NCBI GenBank assembly: GCA_036377595.1
Contig: DASUYB010000128.1
Coordinates: forward strand, 1-37,171
DNA from: Longimicrobium sp.
GTDB lineage: Bacteria > Gemmatimonadota > Gemmatimonadetes > Longimicrobiales > Longimicrobiaceae
Direction: 5' to 3'
Length of the DNA stretch: 37,171 bases
A program made the translations under genes and the position numbers. The notes beneath the pieces are model-generated. The model was not told the DNA's origin. It saw nothing but the letters and a program-made list of their open reading frames with translations, and ran no database searches. Shown piece by piece: positions 22,087 through 30,298 of this stretch (positions are counted from its first letter, which is position 1; each line of letters opens with the position of its first letter).

Positions 22087-23244
22087 ATGAACGCTCGTGC
22101 CCTTGGGCTGCTCGCGTCTTTCGTCCTCGCCGCCTCGCCCGCGGCGGCGCAGAACGGCTATCCCGAGTGGAACGGCCGCCCCGTGCAGGATTTGGCGGAG
22201 ATCATCGGCCCGCGCATGGAGGACAGCCTGCGCACGCTGCTGGCGCCCGTACGCGACCAGGGCGTGGACGTGCGCGTGGTCACCATCCCCTCGATGAGCC
22301 GCTACGGCGTGGAAGCGACCGCGATCGAGGACTTCGCGCGCGGGCTGTTCAGGGCCTGGCGCATGGGCGACCGCCCGCAGCAGGACGGGGTGCTCCTGCT
22401 GGTGTCCACCGGCGACCGCAAGGTGCGCATCAAGCTGGGCGACGGTGCGCTGGACCACGCGGCCGCCGCGCAGCAGGTGATCGACGACTCCATCCTTCCC
22501 CACTTCCGCGAGGGCCGCATGGTGCGCGGGATCCTGCGCGGCGCCGCGGGGATCGCGCAGTGGTACACGCCCGAGGGACAGGCCGCGTTCGCCGCGCCGC
22601 CCCCCGCGGCCGCGCCGGAGCCCGTCTACACCCAGCAGCAGCCGGAGTACACACCCCCGCCGCGGGAGAGCTCGCCGGGCGGCAAGGGGTTCATCCTGGG
22701 CCTCCTCGGCATCGGCGGGGTGGGGATCGGCGCGGCGGCGCTGGGCGCGTACGCGCGGAACCGCCCGCGCAAGTGCGCCCACTGCGGCACGCAGATGGTG
22801 CGGCTGGACGAGGCGTCGGACGACGTGTATCTCGACGGCGGGCAGAAGGCCGAGGAGTTCATGCAGTCGGTGGACTACGACGTGTGGAAGTGCGGCGGTT
22901 GCGGCGCCCACACGCTCCTCCGCTACGGCCGCCTGTTCTCGGGGAAGAGCGCCTGCCCGTCGTGCAGCTACGTGACGGTGGTCACCACCAAGCACGTGCT
23001 GCAGTATCCCACGTACGACATGGAAGGGCGCGAGGAGGTGCTCCGCGACTGCCGCCACTGCGGCTTCCACGACCGCAACGTCGTCTGGCTTCCGCGCCGC
23101 CAGCGGCCGAGCGACGACGACTCGTCGTCCTCGTCGTCCTCGTCGTCCTGGAGCAGCTCGTCGTCGTCTTCCTCCTTCTCGTCTTCCTCCTTGTCCTCTT
23201 CGTCCGGCGGCTCGTCGAGCGACGGGGCGACCGGGAGCTGGTGA
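22087..23244 (+). CDS. TPM domain protein with zinc-ribbon pairs and Ser-rich tail
   Basis: A 385-residue envelope protein. It has a signal peptide (to AAAQ, about 22), then a TPM domain (about 33-160, with QDGVLLLVSTGDRKVRI and LDHAAAAQQVIDD), a Pro-rich linker, one membrane helix (about 203-223), four Cys pairs (CAHCG, CGGCG, CPSC, CRHCG at about 234-330) forming one or two zinc ribbons, and a Ser-only-like tail ending GATGSW. TPM proteins (YgcG-like, TLP18.3) often end in Gly/Ser stretches closed by G-x-S-G-x-W, and this tail is a serine version. Family roles include photosystem repair phosphatase and bacterial membrane stress, so function here is open. Its stop overlaps the next gene's GTG. 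Confidence 0.85.
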   Translation: MNARALGLLASFVLAASPAAAQNGYPEWNGRPVQDLAEIIGPRMEDSLRTLLAPVRDQGVDVRVVTIPSMSRYGVEATAIEDFARGLFRAWRMGDRPQQDGVLLLVSTGDRKVRIKLGDGALDHAAAAQQVIDDSILPHFREGRMVRGILRGAAGIAQWYTPEGQAAFAAPPPAAAPEPVYTQQQPEYTPPPRESSPGGKGFILGLLGIGGVGIGAAALGAYARNRPRKCAHCGTQMVRLDEASDDVYLDGGQKAEEFMQSVDYDVWKCGGCGAHTLLRYGRLFSGKSACPSCSYVTVVTTKHVLQYPTYDMEGREEVLRDCRHCGFHDRNVVWLPRRQRPSDDDSSSSSSSSSWSSSSSSSSFSSSSLSSSSGGSSSDGATGSW

Positions 23245-23657
23245 TCCCCATCCATCGGGAGGCCATCGTGCGTGACCACCTGAAGGTCCTGGGCTGGCTG
23301 TACGTGGTGACCGGCGCGTTCACCCTGCTGCTGGCCATCGTGTTCGGCGTCTTCTTCGGCTTCGGCGCGTTCTTCGCCGCGCGCGGCGAGGACGCGGCCG
23401 TGCTGGGCGGCATCGGCGTGGTGCTCCTGCTCTTCATCTCCCTGATGTCGCTGCCGGCCATCATTCTCGGCTGGGGGCTGCTGACCTGGAAGCCGTGGTC
23501 GCGCGTGCTGGGGATCGTGCTGAGCGTGCTGCACCTGGCCAGCTTTCCGGTGGGGACGATGATCGGCGGGTACGGGCTGTGGGTGCTGCTGAACGACGAG
23601 TCGAAGCGGCTGCTGGAGGCGGGCGATCCGCGGCTGCGCGTCCGCGCGGGGTGGTAG
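23241..23657 (+). CDS. Hypothetical membrane protein, four spans
   Basis: A 138-residue protein starting at GTG 23241, whose GTGA overlaps the TPM stop; GGGAG lies 5 nt before it. Hydrophobic segments occur near 16-45 (two helices: [19 protein letters not shown] and FFGFGAFFA), 52-78 ([20 protein letters not shown]) and 90-112. It begins with a short amphipathic part, [11 protein letters not shown], and ends with [11 protein letters not shown]. The [10 protein letters not shown]...GW.LL..KPWSR pattern recurs in small uncharacterised membrane proteins. The overlap with the TPM gene and the 4 bp gap to the DUF4105 gene make it the middle gene of a three-gene operon. Confidence 0.85.
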   Translation: MIPIHREAIVRDHLKVLGWLYVVTGAFTLLLAIVFGVFFGFGAFFAARGEDAAVLGGIGVVLLLFISLMSLPAIILGWGLLTWKPWSRVLGIVLSVLHLASFPVGTMIGGYGLWVLLNDESKRLLEAGDPRLRVRAGW

Positions 23658-23661
23658 GAAG

Positions 23662-24480
23662 ATGAGGAAGCGCGCCGTGGTGGCCACGCTGGCGCTCCCC
23701 TTCGCCCTCTGGTGGGGCACGCGCCGGCCGTCGAACGACCGCGACTGGCAGCCCGACAACGCGCGCACCCCCCGCGCCGAGTTCGTGGGCGACAGCGTGC
23801 GCATCCACAACGTGCGCAACGCCGACTACGTCACGACGAGCCGGTACACGGTGCGCTGGGAGGACCGCGCGTACGACCTGCGCCAGGTGAAGCGCGCCTG
23901 GTTCCTGGTGGAGCCGTTCAGCCGCGACTGGCGCGGCCCGGCGCACACGCTGGCCAGCTTCGAGTTCGACGACGGGCGGTTCCTGGCCGTCTCCGCCGAG
24001 ATCAGGAAGGAGAAGGGGGAGACGTTCAGTCCGCTGCTGGGGCTGCTGCAGCAGTTCGAGATGATCTACGTCGTCGCCGACGAGCGCGACGTGGTGCGGC
24101 TGCGCACGAACTTCCGCCGCGATCCCGTCTACCTCTATCCCATCAAGACGGACCGTGCGAAGGTGCGGGCGATGCTGGTGAGCATGCTCCGGCGCGCCAA
24201 CCGGCTGGCCGACCATCCCGAGTTCTACAACACCGTCACCAACACCTGCACCACCAGCATCGTGCAGCACGTGAACGGCGTGTCGCCGCACCGGGTGCCG
24301 TTCAGCTTCAAGGTGCTGTTCCCCGGCTACAGCGACCGCCTGGCGTACGACTTGGGGCTGATCGACACCGACCTCCCCTTCGAGCAGGCCCGCGAGCGCT
24401 TCCACGTGAACGCCCGCGCCCTGGCCGCCGGCGACAGTCCCGACTTCTCGCGCCTCATCCGCGCCGCGCCGGGGGAGTAG
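23662..24480 (+). CDS. DUF4105 domain protein (short form)
   Basis: A 272-residue protein with an N-terminal membrane anchor or signal ([17 protein letters not shown]) and a DUF4105 domain. Family marks are [12 protein letters not shown] (H95 region), [25 protein letters not shown], and [18 protein letters not shown] with C196. It lacks the C-terminal membrane part of the paralog at 14927. The ATG follows TAGGAAG and lies 4 bp after the previous stop, so it closes the TPM operon. The conserved His/Cys suggest a hydrolase, perhaps acting on envelope lipids or peptides, but this is inference. Confidence 0.87.
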   Translation: MRKRAVVATLALPFALWWGTRRPSNDRDWQPDNARTPRAEFVGDSVRIHNVRNADYVTTSRYTVRWEDRAYDLRQVKRAWFLVEPFSRDWRGPAHTLASFEFDDGRFLAVSAEIRKEKGETFSPLLGLLQQFEMIYVVADERDVVRLRTNFRRDPVYLYPIKTDRAKVRAMLVSMLRRANRLADHPEFYNTVTNTCTTSIVQHVNGVSPHRVPFSFKVLFPGYSDRLAYDLGLIDTDLPFEQARERFHVNARALAAGDSPDFSRLIRAAPGE

Positions 24481-24527
24481 CCGCCCGGCCCGGTGCCCGT
24501 CCGGATGCTCTCGCTCGATACGCGGCG

Positions 24528-24634
24528 ATAGATCCTTCGGCCTGCGACCATCGGTGCGGACGCTGATTGCTGTCTGGCCGGCCTCAGGATGACGTCGGTG
24601 CCGGACGCCCACTGGGCACTGGGCACTGGGCACT
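24528..24634. repeat. GATCCTTCGG / CTCAGGATGAC module and CACTGGG heptamers
   Basis: ATAGATCCTTCGGCCTGCGACC (start 24528) to CCTCAGGATGACGTCGG (end 24598) is nearly the same as the module at 1820-1890. It is followed by three CACTGGG heptamers (24610-24632). It fills the gap between the converging DUF4105 and SDR genes, together with the terminator at 24645. Confidence 0.75.
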
Positions 24635-24644
24635 ACAAAATCGT

Positions 24645-24679
24645 ACGGGGGGTGCGAGAACCGTCCTCGCACCCCCCGT
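24645..24679 (-). terminator. Intrinsic terminator after the SDR gene
   Basis: ACGGGGGGTGCGAG (24645-24658) pairs perfectly with CTCGCACCCCCCGT (24666-24679), a 14 bp stem. On the minus strand it is followed by ACGATTTTGTAG, so it has a U tract in that direction. It lies about 140 bp after the SDR stop. Confidence 0.7.
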
Positions 24680-24821
24680 CCGTCCACTTGCGGCTCCGCC
24701 GCCCCACCCAGACGGCGTCTCCGCACTCATAAGGTTTTGCATGCTGCGTGCCAAACGGCACGGGTGACGCGCGGGCCGGGCGCTCCGGCGGGAGCAGTGG
24801 ACCCGGTTTCCGTTGCGGCTG

Positions 24822-26024
24822 CTACGGCACGAAGCGGTCGCCGACGGCGGCCTCGTCGAGTACGTACGTTTCGCGCGTGACTTCGATGGTCGCGTCGTCC
24901 GTCGCGTAGCGGGGCACCCCGCGCACCTGCACGTCCACGTCCGGGTCATCGTCCCCGCTGCCGCCCGTGAAGCGGTCGCGCAGGCGGTCGAGCGCGGCCA
25001 TGCCGCGGTTCACCAGCACCTCGCCGCCGCCGGTGGCCAGCGCGTAGCCCACGCCCGCGGCCAGCAGCGCCAGCCCCGTGCGCACCGGGTGCAGCGACGC
25101 GGCGGTGTACGCGCTGTGCTTCAGCACCGGCCCCGGCTGGTCGCCGCGCGTCATCCCGCTGGTGCGCGACGGAGGCTCCCAGAGCGTGTCCTCCTGCGGC
25201 AGCCGGCCCGGCTTCTTCCGCTTCTGCTGGCCGAACATCGACTGGTTCATCACGTCGCCCAGCCGGGGCGCGCGCATCCCCATCATCGCCATCATCCGCC
25301 CGCCGCCGCCCACCGTCACCGAGCGGCGCGGGTGCTCGGCGCAGTGCACGATGGCGCGCGCGACGACCTCGGGCGCGTACACCGGCTGCGGGTGCTGCGG
25401 CTCCGTCTCCAGGTAGTTCGCGGCGTGGTCGGGGAAGGGCGTGTCGATGGCCGCCGGCTTCACCAGCGTGACGGAGATGGGCGCGCCGTCGTGCATCAGC
25501 TCCTGCCGCAGCGCGTCGGTGAAGCCCTTCACCGCGTGCTTGCTCGCGCTGTAGTGGCCCTGCAGCGGGACGACGGTGTCGCCCACGATGCTGCCGACGT
25601 TGATCAGCGCGCCGCCGTTCGCCCGGAGATAGGGGAGCGCGGACAGCGAGCCGTTCACCACGCCCCAGTAGTTGGTGTCGAACATCCGCCGCGCGTCGTC
25701 CAGCGGCACCTCGTCGATGCGGCCGTAGATGGAGACGCCCGCGTTGTTCACCCAGGTGTCGATGCGTCCGAAGGCGCGGATGGCCACCTCGGCCAGCTCC
25801 AGCATCGCGTCGGGATCGGCCACGTCGCAGGCCTTCCACTCCACCCGCGCGCCACCGCGCGTGAGCTCCGCGGCGATCCGCGCCAGCGCCTCGTCGTTGC
25901 GCGAGCACAGCACCAGCGCCGCGCCGCGCTCGGCCGCCAGCCGCGCCGTCGCCAGCCCGATCCCGCTGTCGGCGCCGGTGATGACCATCACCTGTTCGCC
26001 GACGGGCTTCAGCGTAACACCCAT
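24822..26024 (-). CDS. SDR family oxidoreductase with C-terminal extension
   Basis: A 400-residue protein. The N-terminal 250 residues are a classical short-chain dehydrogenase: TGADSGIG (16-23), NNAG (93-96), S145 and Y158-S-A-S-K162 as catalytic residues, and KPAAIDTPF. A roughly 130-residue extension follows, with GGGGRMMAMMG, a Lys-rich stretch (QQKRKKPGR), a membrane-like helix (TGLALLAAGVGYALATGG, about 322-340) and an acidic tail. Similar extended SDRs are common, and substrate is unknown. The ATG at 26024 has GGGAGG nine bases upstream; an ATG at 26039 is possible. It diverges from the M15 gene. Confidence 0.9.
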   Translation of the reverse strand: MGVTLKPVGEQVMVITGADSGIGLATARLAAERGAALVLCSRNDEALARIAAELTRGGARVEWKACDVADPDAMLELAEVAIRAFGRIDTWVNNAGVSIYGRIDEVPLDDARRMFDTNYWGVVNGSLSALPYLRANGGALINVGSIVGDTVVPLQGHYSASKHAVKGFTDALRQELMHDGAPISVTLVKPAAIDTPFPDHAANYLETEPQHPQPVYAPEVVARAIVHCAEHPRRSVTVGGGGRMMAMMGMRAPRLGDVMNQSMFGQQKRKKPGRLPQEDTLWEPPSRTSGMTRGDQPGPVLKHSAYTAASLHPVRTGLALLAAGVGYALATGGGEVLVNRGMAALDRLRDRFTGGSGDDDPDVDVQVRGVPRYATDDATIEVTRETYVLDEAAVGDRFVP

Positions 26025-26128
26025 CTTCTTCCCTCCCATGCAGTTGGCATCCGCCGTCCAGGGGCCGGAACGCGGCTGCAATCTACGGGCCGGGGAGCCG
26101 TCCTTCCCAATCCCTGAAACAGAAGGGG

Positions 26129-26198
26129 CTCACGCAGAGTCAGCAGGGTCAGCAGTTGCAACTGCAGTTTACTGCTGACCCTGCTGACTCTGCGTGAG
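26129..26198. repeat. Three-unit hairpin repeat, copy C
   Basis: The left arm at 26129-26156 pairs perfectly over 28 bp with 26171-26198. Units are GCAGAGTCA, GCAGGGTCA, GCAGTTGCA. Ends are CTCACGCAGAG and CTCTGCGTGAG as in the other copies. Unlike them it lies between divergent genes (SDR minus, M15 plus), upstream of a good promoter match. Confidence 0.88.
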
Positions 26199-26209
26199 AT
26201 CAAGACTCT

Positions 26210-26238
26210 TTGGATCACACAGAGACACGGGATACAAT
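26210..26238 (+). promoter_or_regulatory. Candidate sigma-70 promoter of the M15 peptidase gene
   Basis: TTGGAT (26210-26215) and TACAAT (26233-26238) with a 17 bp spacer form one of the best sigma-70 matches noticed in the window. Transcription would start near 26245, about 85 nt before the ATG at 26329. The hairpin repeat ends 11 bp upstream of the -35 box. Confidence 0.55.
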
Positions 26239-26328
26239 CGCACGGAGACAAGCGCGTCCCACGTGGCGACGAAGCTTCCGGACGAAGGGCGCGGCCGGCG
26301 GCACGGTGATTGAAGCAGCGGCGCCGCC

Positions 26329-27489
26329 ATGGAATACGCCGAAGACCACTTCCTCTTCCCGCTGGTGACCGAGAACCGGTCGCGCTGGGAGAAGGCGGGG
26401 CTGAGCCCGAGGCAGGAGCGCAGCTTCAACCGCGTCTCCACCCTCCTGGTGGCGATGTTCGTGACCGGGTGGCTGTACAGCATCTTCATCGCCCCGCGCG
26501 CGGACCTGCTGGGGCGGCCGCCGGTGGCGCGCATCTCCGGCGCCATCACCCGCACGCCGCTGGCCGCCGACGCGCCGCCCGAGGCCGCGTTCGTCACCGA
26601 CCGCGTGGTGCAGGCCTTCTCGGCCGACTTCCAGCGCGAGGTGGCCGGCGCCAGCGGCGCGGTGCGCGTGAAGGTGCTGAAGCCAGGGGAGACGGCGGTC
26701 GACGCGTCAGATATCCCCGAGGGCGCGGAGGTACAGCTCCAGCCCCGCGGGGGGACGGCGGGGGGCGCCGTGGCCGCGGACCAGCCGGGGCAGGCGCCGG
26801 GGATCTGGAACGTGGTGCTGAAGATGGCCAACGCCATCCGCCCCGCGGCCGACGTGGCCGTCATCACCCTGGTCCCCCTCTCCGCCAAGCAGAACGGGCG
26901 GATCGGCGGCTACCGGATCGGCAGCTGGCCCTTCGAGCGGGGCGGCGCGCCCAAGCCCATCTACGAGCCGCCGCCGGGGCTGGTGAAGGTGACGCGCGAG
27001 AACCTGAACCTGTGGGTGAGCGAGCACGTCCAGCTGGGCGACTTCGTCACCAAGGGGCAGAACGACGTGTGGCCCAAGTACGTGGCCATGCAGCCGCGCG
27101 AGCTGGACAAGGTGGAGCTGACGCTGCAGGAGCTGGAGCGCGAGGGGCACCCGGTGAAGAACATCTTCGTGGTCAGCGCCTTCCGCACCCCCAGCTACAA
27201 CGAGAGCGGGGGCGACCCCAGCGGCCGCGCCGCGCTCAGCCGCCACATGTACGGCGACGCCATGGACATCGCCATCGACAACGACGAGGATGGGTTCATG
27301 GACGACCTGAACGGCGACGGCCGGGTGAACGTGGAGGACGCGCGGGTGCTGGGGCGCGCGGCCGAGCGGGTGGAGCAGGCGCACCCCGAGCTGGTGGGGG
27401 GGATCGGGATCTACACGCCCACCGGCGCGCACCACGGGTTCGTGCACATCGACACGCGAGGGTACCGCGCCCGCTGGGGCGCGTGGTAG
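26329..27489 (+). CDS. Membrane-anchored M15-like peptidase with embedded calcium loops
   Basis: A 386-residue protein. A cytoplasmic N-terminus is followed by one membrane helix (about 38-55, VSTLLVAMFVTGWLYSIFI) and an exported part. The C-terminal domain resembles peptidase M15/D-Ala-D-Ala carboxypeptidases: SAFRTPSYN, then SRHMYGDAMDIA with H306 and D313, and HHGFVHID with H373, together a zinc-binding H-D-H set. Between D313 and H373 sit two adjoining EF-hand/dockerin-like loops, DNDEDGFMDDLN and DLNGDGRVNVED (317-337). Such an insertion suggests calcium binding next to the active site. The likely role is peptidoglycan peptide trimming. A terminal RARWGAW is typical of the group. Start is the only ATG available. 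Confidence 0.85.
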   Translation: MEYAEDHFLFPLVTENRSRWEKAGLSPRQERSFNRVSTLLVAMFVTGWLYSIFIAPRADLLGRPPVARISGAITRTPLAADAPPEAAFVTDRVVQAFSADFQREVAGASGAVRVKVLKPGETAVDASDIPEGAEVQLQPRGGTAGGAVAADQPGQAPGIWNVVLKMANAIRPAADVAVITLVPLSAKQNGRIGGYRIGSWPFERGGAPKPIYEPPPGLVKVTRENLNLWVSEHVQLGDFVTKGQNDVWPKYVAMQPRELDKVELTLQELEREGHPVKNIFVVSAFRTPSYNESGGDPSGRAALSRHMYGDAMDIAIDNDEDGFMDDLNGDGRVNVEDARVLGRAAERVEQAHPELVGGIGIYTPTGAHHGFVHIDTRGYRARWGAW

Positions 27490-27532
27490 GGGGGAGCCGC
27501 GGGTTCGCTTTTCGGAAACGGGGGAGGAGACG

Positions 27533-28015
27533 ATGGCGGAGGCGAGGGGTGGGCGCGCGGCGCTGGAGCGGCGGATGGACGAGCCCGACGAGGAGCACCT
27601 GCCGCCGGAGATGGACGTCCGCGACGAGGACCTGGAGCCGCACGAGGGGCTCCGCTACATCGCGCGGCTGTTCAAGATCCTGGCGATCCTGCTGATCCTG
27701 CTGCTGATCGGCGAGATCATCCTGGGGCTGGTCAACCGCGGCAACGAGGCCATCCCCACGCTGCTGGTGGAGGCCACGCGCATCATCGTGTTCGCCGGGC
27801 TGCTGTGGGCCGCGGGCGACATGGCGCTGATGCTGATCGAGAGCAACCACGATCTCCGTGCGACGCGCATCCTGGTCGGCCGGCTGAACGGCAAGGTGGC
27901 GCGGCTCGAGGCGAAGTATCTCCCCCGCGAGCCCGGGTCGCCGGCGACGCGGCCGCGCACCGGCGGCCTGGACTCGCCCGACGAGCGGCCGCCGTCGCAC
28001 CGGGAGAACATCTAA
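27533..28015 (+). CDS. Hypothetical membrane protein, two spans
   Basis: A 160-residue protein with a charged, acidic N-terminus (EPDEEHLPPEMDVRDEDLEPHEG), quoted here in parts: EPDEEHLPPEMD and VRDEDLEPHEG. It has a first helix (about 43-66, ARLFKILAILLILLLIGEI), a second helix (about 80-105), and a basic C-terminus with RLNGKVARLEAKYLP. GGGGAGGAG precedes the ATG at 27533. It follows the M15 gene by 43 bp on the same strand and is probably co-transcribed. The family is not recognised. Confidence 0.78.
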   Translation: MAEARGGRAALERRMDEPDEEHLPPEMDVRDEDLEPHEGLRYIARLFKILAILLILLLIGEIILGLVNRGNEAIPTLLVEATRIIVFAGLLWAAGDMALMLIESNHDLRATRILVGRLNGKVARLEAKYLPREPGSPATRPRTGGLDSPDERPPSHRENI

Positions 28016-28024
28016 AAGATTTGC

Positions 28025-28103
28025 CTCACGCAGAGGTCGCAGAGGGCGCAGAGAACTCAGTGCAGCGATGAGTTCTCCGCGTCCTCTGCGCCCTCTGCGT
28101 GAG
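28025..28103. repeat. Three-unit hairpin repeat, copy D
   Basis: The left arm at 28025-28059 and right arm at 28069-28103 pair over 35 positions with three mismatches. Units are GCAGAGGTC, GCAGAGGGC, GCAGAGAAC. It is followed by ACCTTCTTTTTCTG on the plus strand and preceded by CTAAAAGATTTG, so it could end transcription from both sides. It lies between the converging 27533 gene and the beta-lactamase-fold gene. Confidence 0.88.
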
Positions 28104-28117
28104 ACCTTCTTTTTCTG

Positions 28118-29074
28118 TTATCTCAGCGGCGGATCGGGAACGCGCACGGACGGGTTGTAGTGGTGGAAGACGGCCAGCCCGATACGCGCGATCAGCAGGT
28201 TGGCGGGGTTGTCGGGCGCATACGAGGTGTCGCGGTTCTCGCGCGTCATCGCGCAGACGACGACCGGCGCCTCGGGGCCGTAGATGATGCCGCAGTCGTT
28301 GCGCGACTGGTCCACCTCGCCCGTCTTGTGCGCGACGGACACGGTGTCGGGGAGCCAGCGCGCCAGCTTGGTGGCGTCCTGGTTGTTGCGCAGGATGTCG
28401 AGCGCCGCCGAGTCCAGCGCCGGCGACACCGCGCGCCCGCGGTACAGCAGCTCGAACAGCCGCGCCGTCTCGTTCGGCGTGGTCACCCCCAGCCCGTACT
28501 TCACCGACGAGTCCACCGCGATCGAGGTCGAGCGCAGGAAGGTCTTCGAGTGGATGCGCGTGTGGCGCAGGCCCAGCGAGTCCATCTTGTCCCACACCGT
28601 CTTCACGTTGAGCTTGTCGAGCAGCAGGTTGGTGGCGGTGTTGTCGGAGATGGTGATCATCAGCCACGCCAGGTCGCCCAGCGTGGGCTCCAGCCCGCTC
28701 TGCATGTACTGCAGCACCCCCGACCCACCCACCCGGTCGCGCGCGATCATGGTCGTGTGCTCGTCCAGCCGCACCCGGCCGCGGCGCACCTCGTCCATCA
28801 GCGTCACCAGCACGGCCGTCTTGATCAGCGACGCCGTGGGGAAGGTCTCGTCGCCGCGGATGGAGAGCGACTCGCCCGTGCGCAGGTTCAGCACGCTGAC
28901 GCCGGCCACGCCCGCGTAGCCGCGCATCAGCCCCTCCAGCGTGCGCCGGAGCTGCGCGGTGTCCTGCGGGGCGCCGCCCGCGCGCGGGGTTGCGGCGCGC
29001 GCTGGCACGCTCGCGCACGCGAGCGTCAGCACGATCGGCAGCGCGGCGGCGATCAGGCGCGTCGGTCGGATCAT
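28118..29074 (-). CDS. Class A beta-lactamase-fold serine hydrolase lacking a recognisable Glu166
   Basis: A 318-residue exported protein with signal peptide (IAAALPIVLTLACASVPARA). The penicillin-binding motifs are present: S82-L-I-K85, S143-D-N145 and K250-T-G252. The segment TTPNETARLF matches the class A stretch that follows the omega loop. However, the E-x-x-x-N omega-loop motif expected between SDN and TTP is absent (the region reads LRSTSIAVDSSVKYGLG). Glu166 is needed for deacylation in class A enzymes, so this protein may bind penicillins or cleave another substrate rather than give resistance. The ATG at 29074 begins the signal peptide. It diverges from the double-DUF4440 gene. Confidence 0.87.
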   Translation of the reverse strand: MIRPTRLIAAALPIVLTLACASVPARAATPRAGGAPQDTAQLRRTLEGLMRGYAGVAGVSVLNLRTGESLSIRGDETFPTASLIKTAVLVTLMDEVRRGRVRLDEHTTMIARDRVGGSGVLQYMQSGLEPTLGDLAWLMITISDNTATNLLLDKLNVKTVWDKMDSLGLRHTRIHSKTFLRSTSIAVDSSVKYGLGVTTPNETARLFELLYRGRAVSPALDSAALDILRNNQDATKLARWLPDTVSVAHKTGEVDQSRNDCGIIYGPEAPVVVCAMTRENRDTSYAPDNPANLLIARIGLAVFHHYNPSVRVPDPPLR

Positions 29075-29280
29075 GGGAATCGGGGGATGGATGGAGATGG
29101 ATGGGTGATGCGCGGCAGTATGGCGCCGGGACGCGGCGATGTCCACGCTCTCCATCTCCATGCGGTCCCAGAACGTGATCCGGAGTGGCGATCCCTCACC
29201 AGTCAGGCGATGTTCATCGGCGGATCTTCCGCGACCCCTCGGATCGTCTCCCGCGCATGCTCCCTCTGCCGCTCCCGCGG

Positions 29281-30213
29281 ATGCGAATCGCCGCCCTGTT
29301 GCTGATCCTGGCCGGTTCGATCTCCATCCCCTCGTACCTCCTCGCGCAGCGGGAGATGTACGGGATGGGGGGAACGACCGCCGAGGACCAGCGGCGGCAG
29401 CTGCAGGCCGCGGCGCGGCAGCAGGTCTCATCGCTGCTGGCGGACTACGAGAGCGCGTACGGGAGCCGCGACGTCCGCGCGCTGGCGCAGCTGTACGCGC
29501 GCGAGGCCGTGCTCTGGCCCGGCGACGGCGGCGAGTGGCGCGGCCGCGACTCGCTGGCGGCGTACTTCGCCCGCGTGCTCCCCACCGTCGCGCCGATGCG
29601 GAGCCGCATCGTGGAGTTCCGGCTGGGGAGCGAGCTGGCCTGGGCGACGCTGGAGACGGTGCGCCCCACGCCCATCGGCGCCGATTCGGTGCAGGAGACG
29701 TTCGGCACCGACGTGATGCTGCTGGAGCGCGACCCGCTGGGCGACTGGGCCATCGTCTGGCACCTCCTCCGCCCCGAGCGCGTCGCCCGGCGCGAGGTGC
29801 CCAGGGAGGCGCCCCGCCCGCCGCCGGAGGCGGCCGCGGGACGCACGCGCGTGAACGACGGCGCCTCGCCCGACGAGGCGCGGCGCGGGTTCCAGGCGCT
29901 GATGCAGGGGTGGAAGGCCGCGCGGGAGCTGGCCGCCTTCGAGGCGCTGTACGCCGAGGACGCGCTGCTCGTTACCGCCACGGGCGTGCCGGTGCGCGGC
30001 CGCGCGGCCATCGCGCTGTGGTCCGCGGGCGCGCAGCTGGATGCGCTGGAGACGACCGTCGAGACCGTGCGCGCGAGCGGGAACCTGGCCTACCTCTCCG
30101 GCACCTTCACCACCACCGGCGGCGAGCGCACCGGGAAGGGCACCTTCATCGCCGTGCTGATCCGCGACCAGGGCCGCTGGCGCATCCAGTCGCAGGTCTT
30201 CCTGCCGCAGTAG
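29281..30213 (+). CDS. Exported protein with two SnoaL/DUF4440-like domains
   Basis: A 310-residue protein with a signal peptide (MRIAALLLILAGSISIPSYLLAQ). Two cone-shaped NTF2-like domains follow. The first runs about 40-180 (LLADYESAYGSRDVRALAQLYAREAVLWPG... and DWAIVWHLLRP), the second about 210-310 (LMQGWKAARELAAFEALYAEDALLV... and RWRIQSQVFLPQ). Both show the DUF4440 pattern: an N-terminal helix, A-L-Y-A-x-D/E-A, R-G-R-x-x/I-A and a W-x-I-x-x strand. An ATG at 29257 would add eight residues; neither start has a clear ribosome site. Duplicate domains suggest binding or enzymatic use of a small lipophilic ligand, unknown. Confidence 0.83.
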   Translation: MRIAALLLILAGSISIPSYLLAQREMYGMGGTTAEDQRRQLQAAARQQVSSLLADYESAYGSRDVRALAQLYAREAVLWPGDGGEWRGRDSLAAYFARVLPTVAPMRSRIVEFRLGSELAWATLETVRPTPIGADSVQETFGTDVMLLERDPLGDWAIVWHLLRPERVARREVPREAPRPPPEAAAGRTRVNDGASPDEARRGFQALMQGWKAARELAAFEALYAEDALLVTATGVPVRGRAAIALWSAGAQLDALETTVETVRASGNLAYLSGTFTTTGGERTGKGTFIAVLIRDQGRWRIQSQVFLPQ

Positions 30214-30250
30214 CGACCCGCTGCCACGGGGAGTGTTTTCGAGCAAAACG

Positions 30251-30279
30251 CGGGGCGTGCCGATCATCGGCACGCCCCG
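30251..30279. terminator. Bidirectional terminator between converging genes
   Basis: A perfect 14 bp stem CGGGGCGTGCCGAT / ATCGGCACGCCCCG with a 1-nt centre lies between the DUF4440 stop and the PIN stop. A small GTTTT-CGAGC-AAAAC hairpin adjoins it at 30235-30249, and GTTTCGC follows. Confidence 0.65.
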
Positions 30280-30298
30280 GTTTCGCATCAGGGCCAGC

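Noticed and set aside
28118-29074. Calling this gene an antibiotic-resistance beta-lactamase
   Set aside because: The deacylation Glu motif is not found between SDN and the following conserved segment, so resistance is not supported by sequence.
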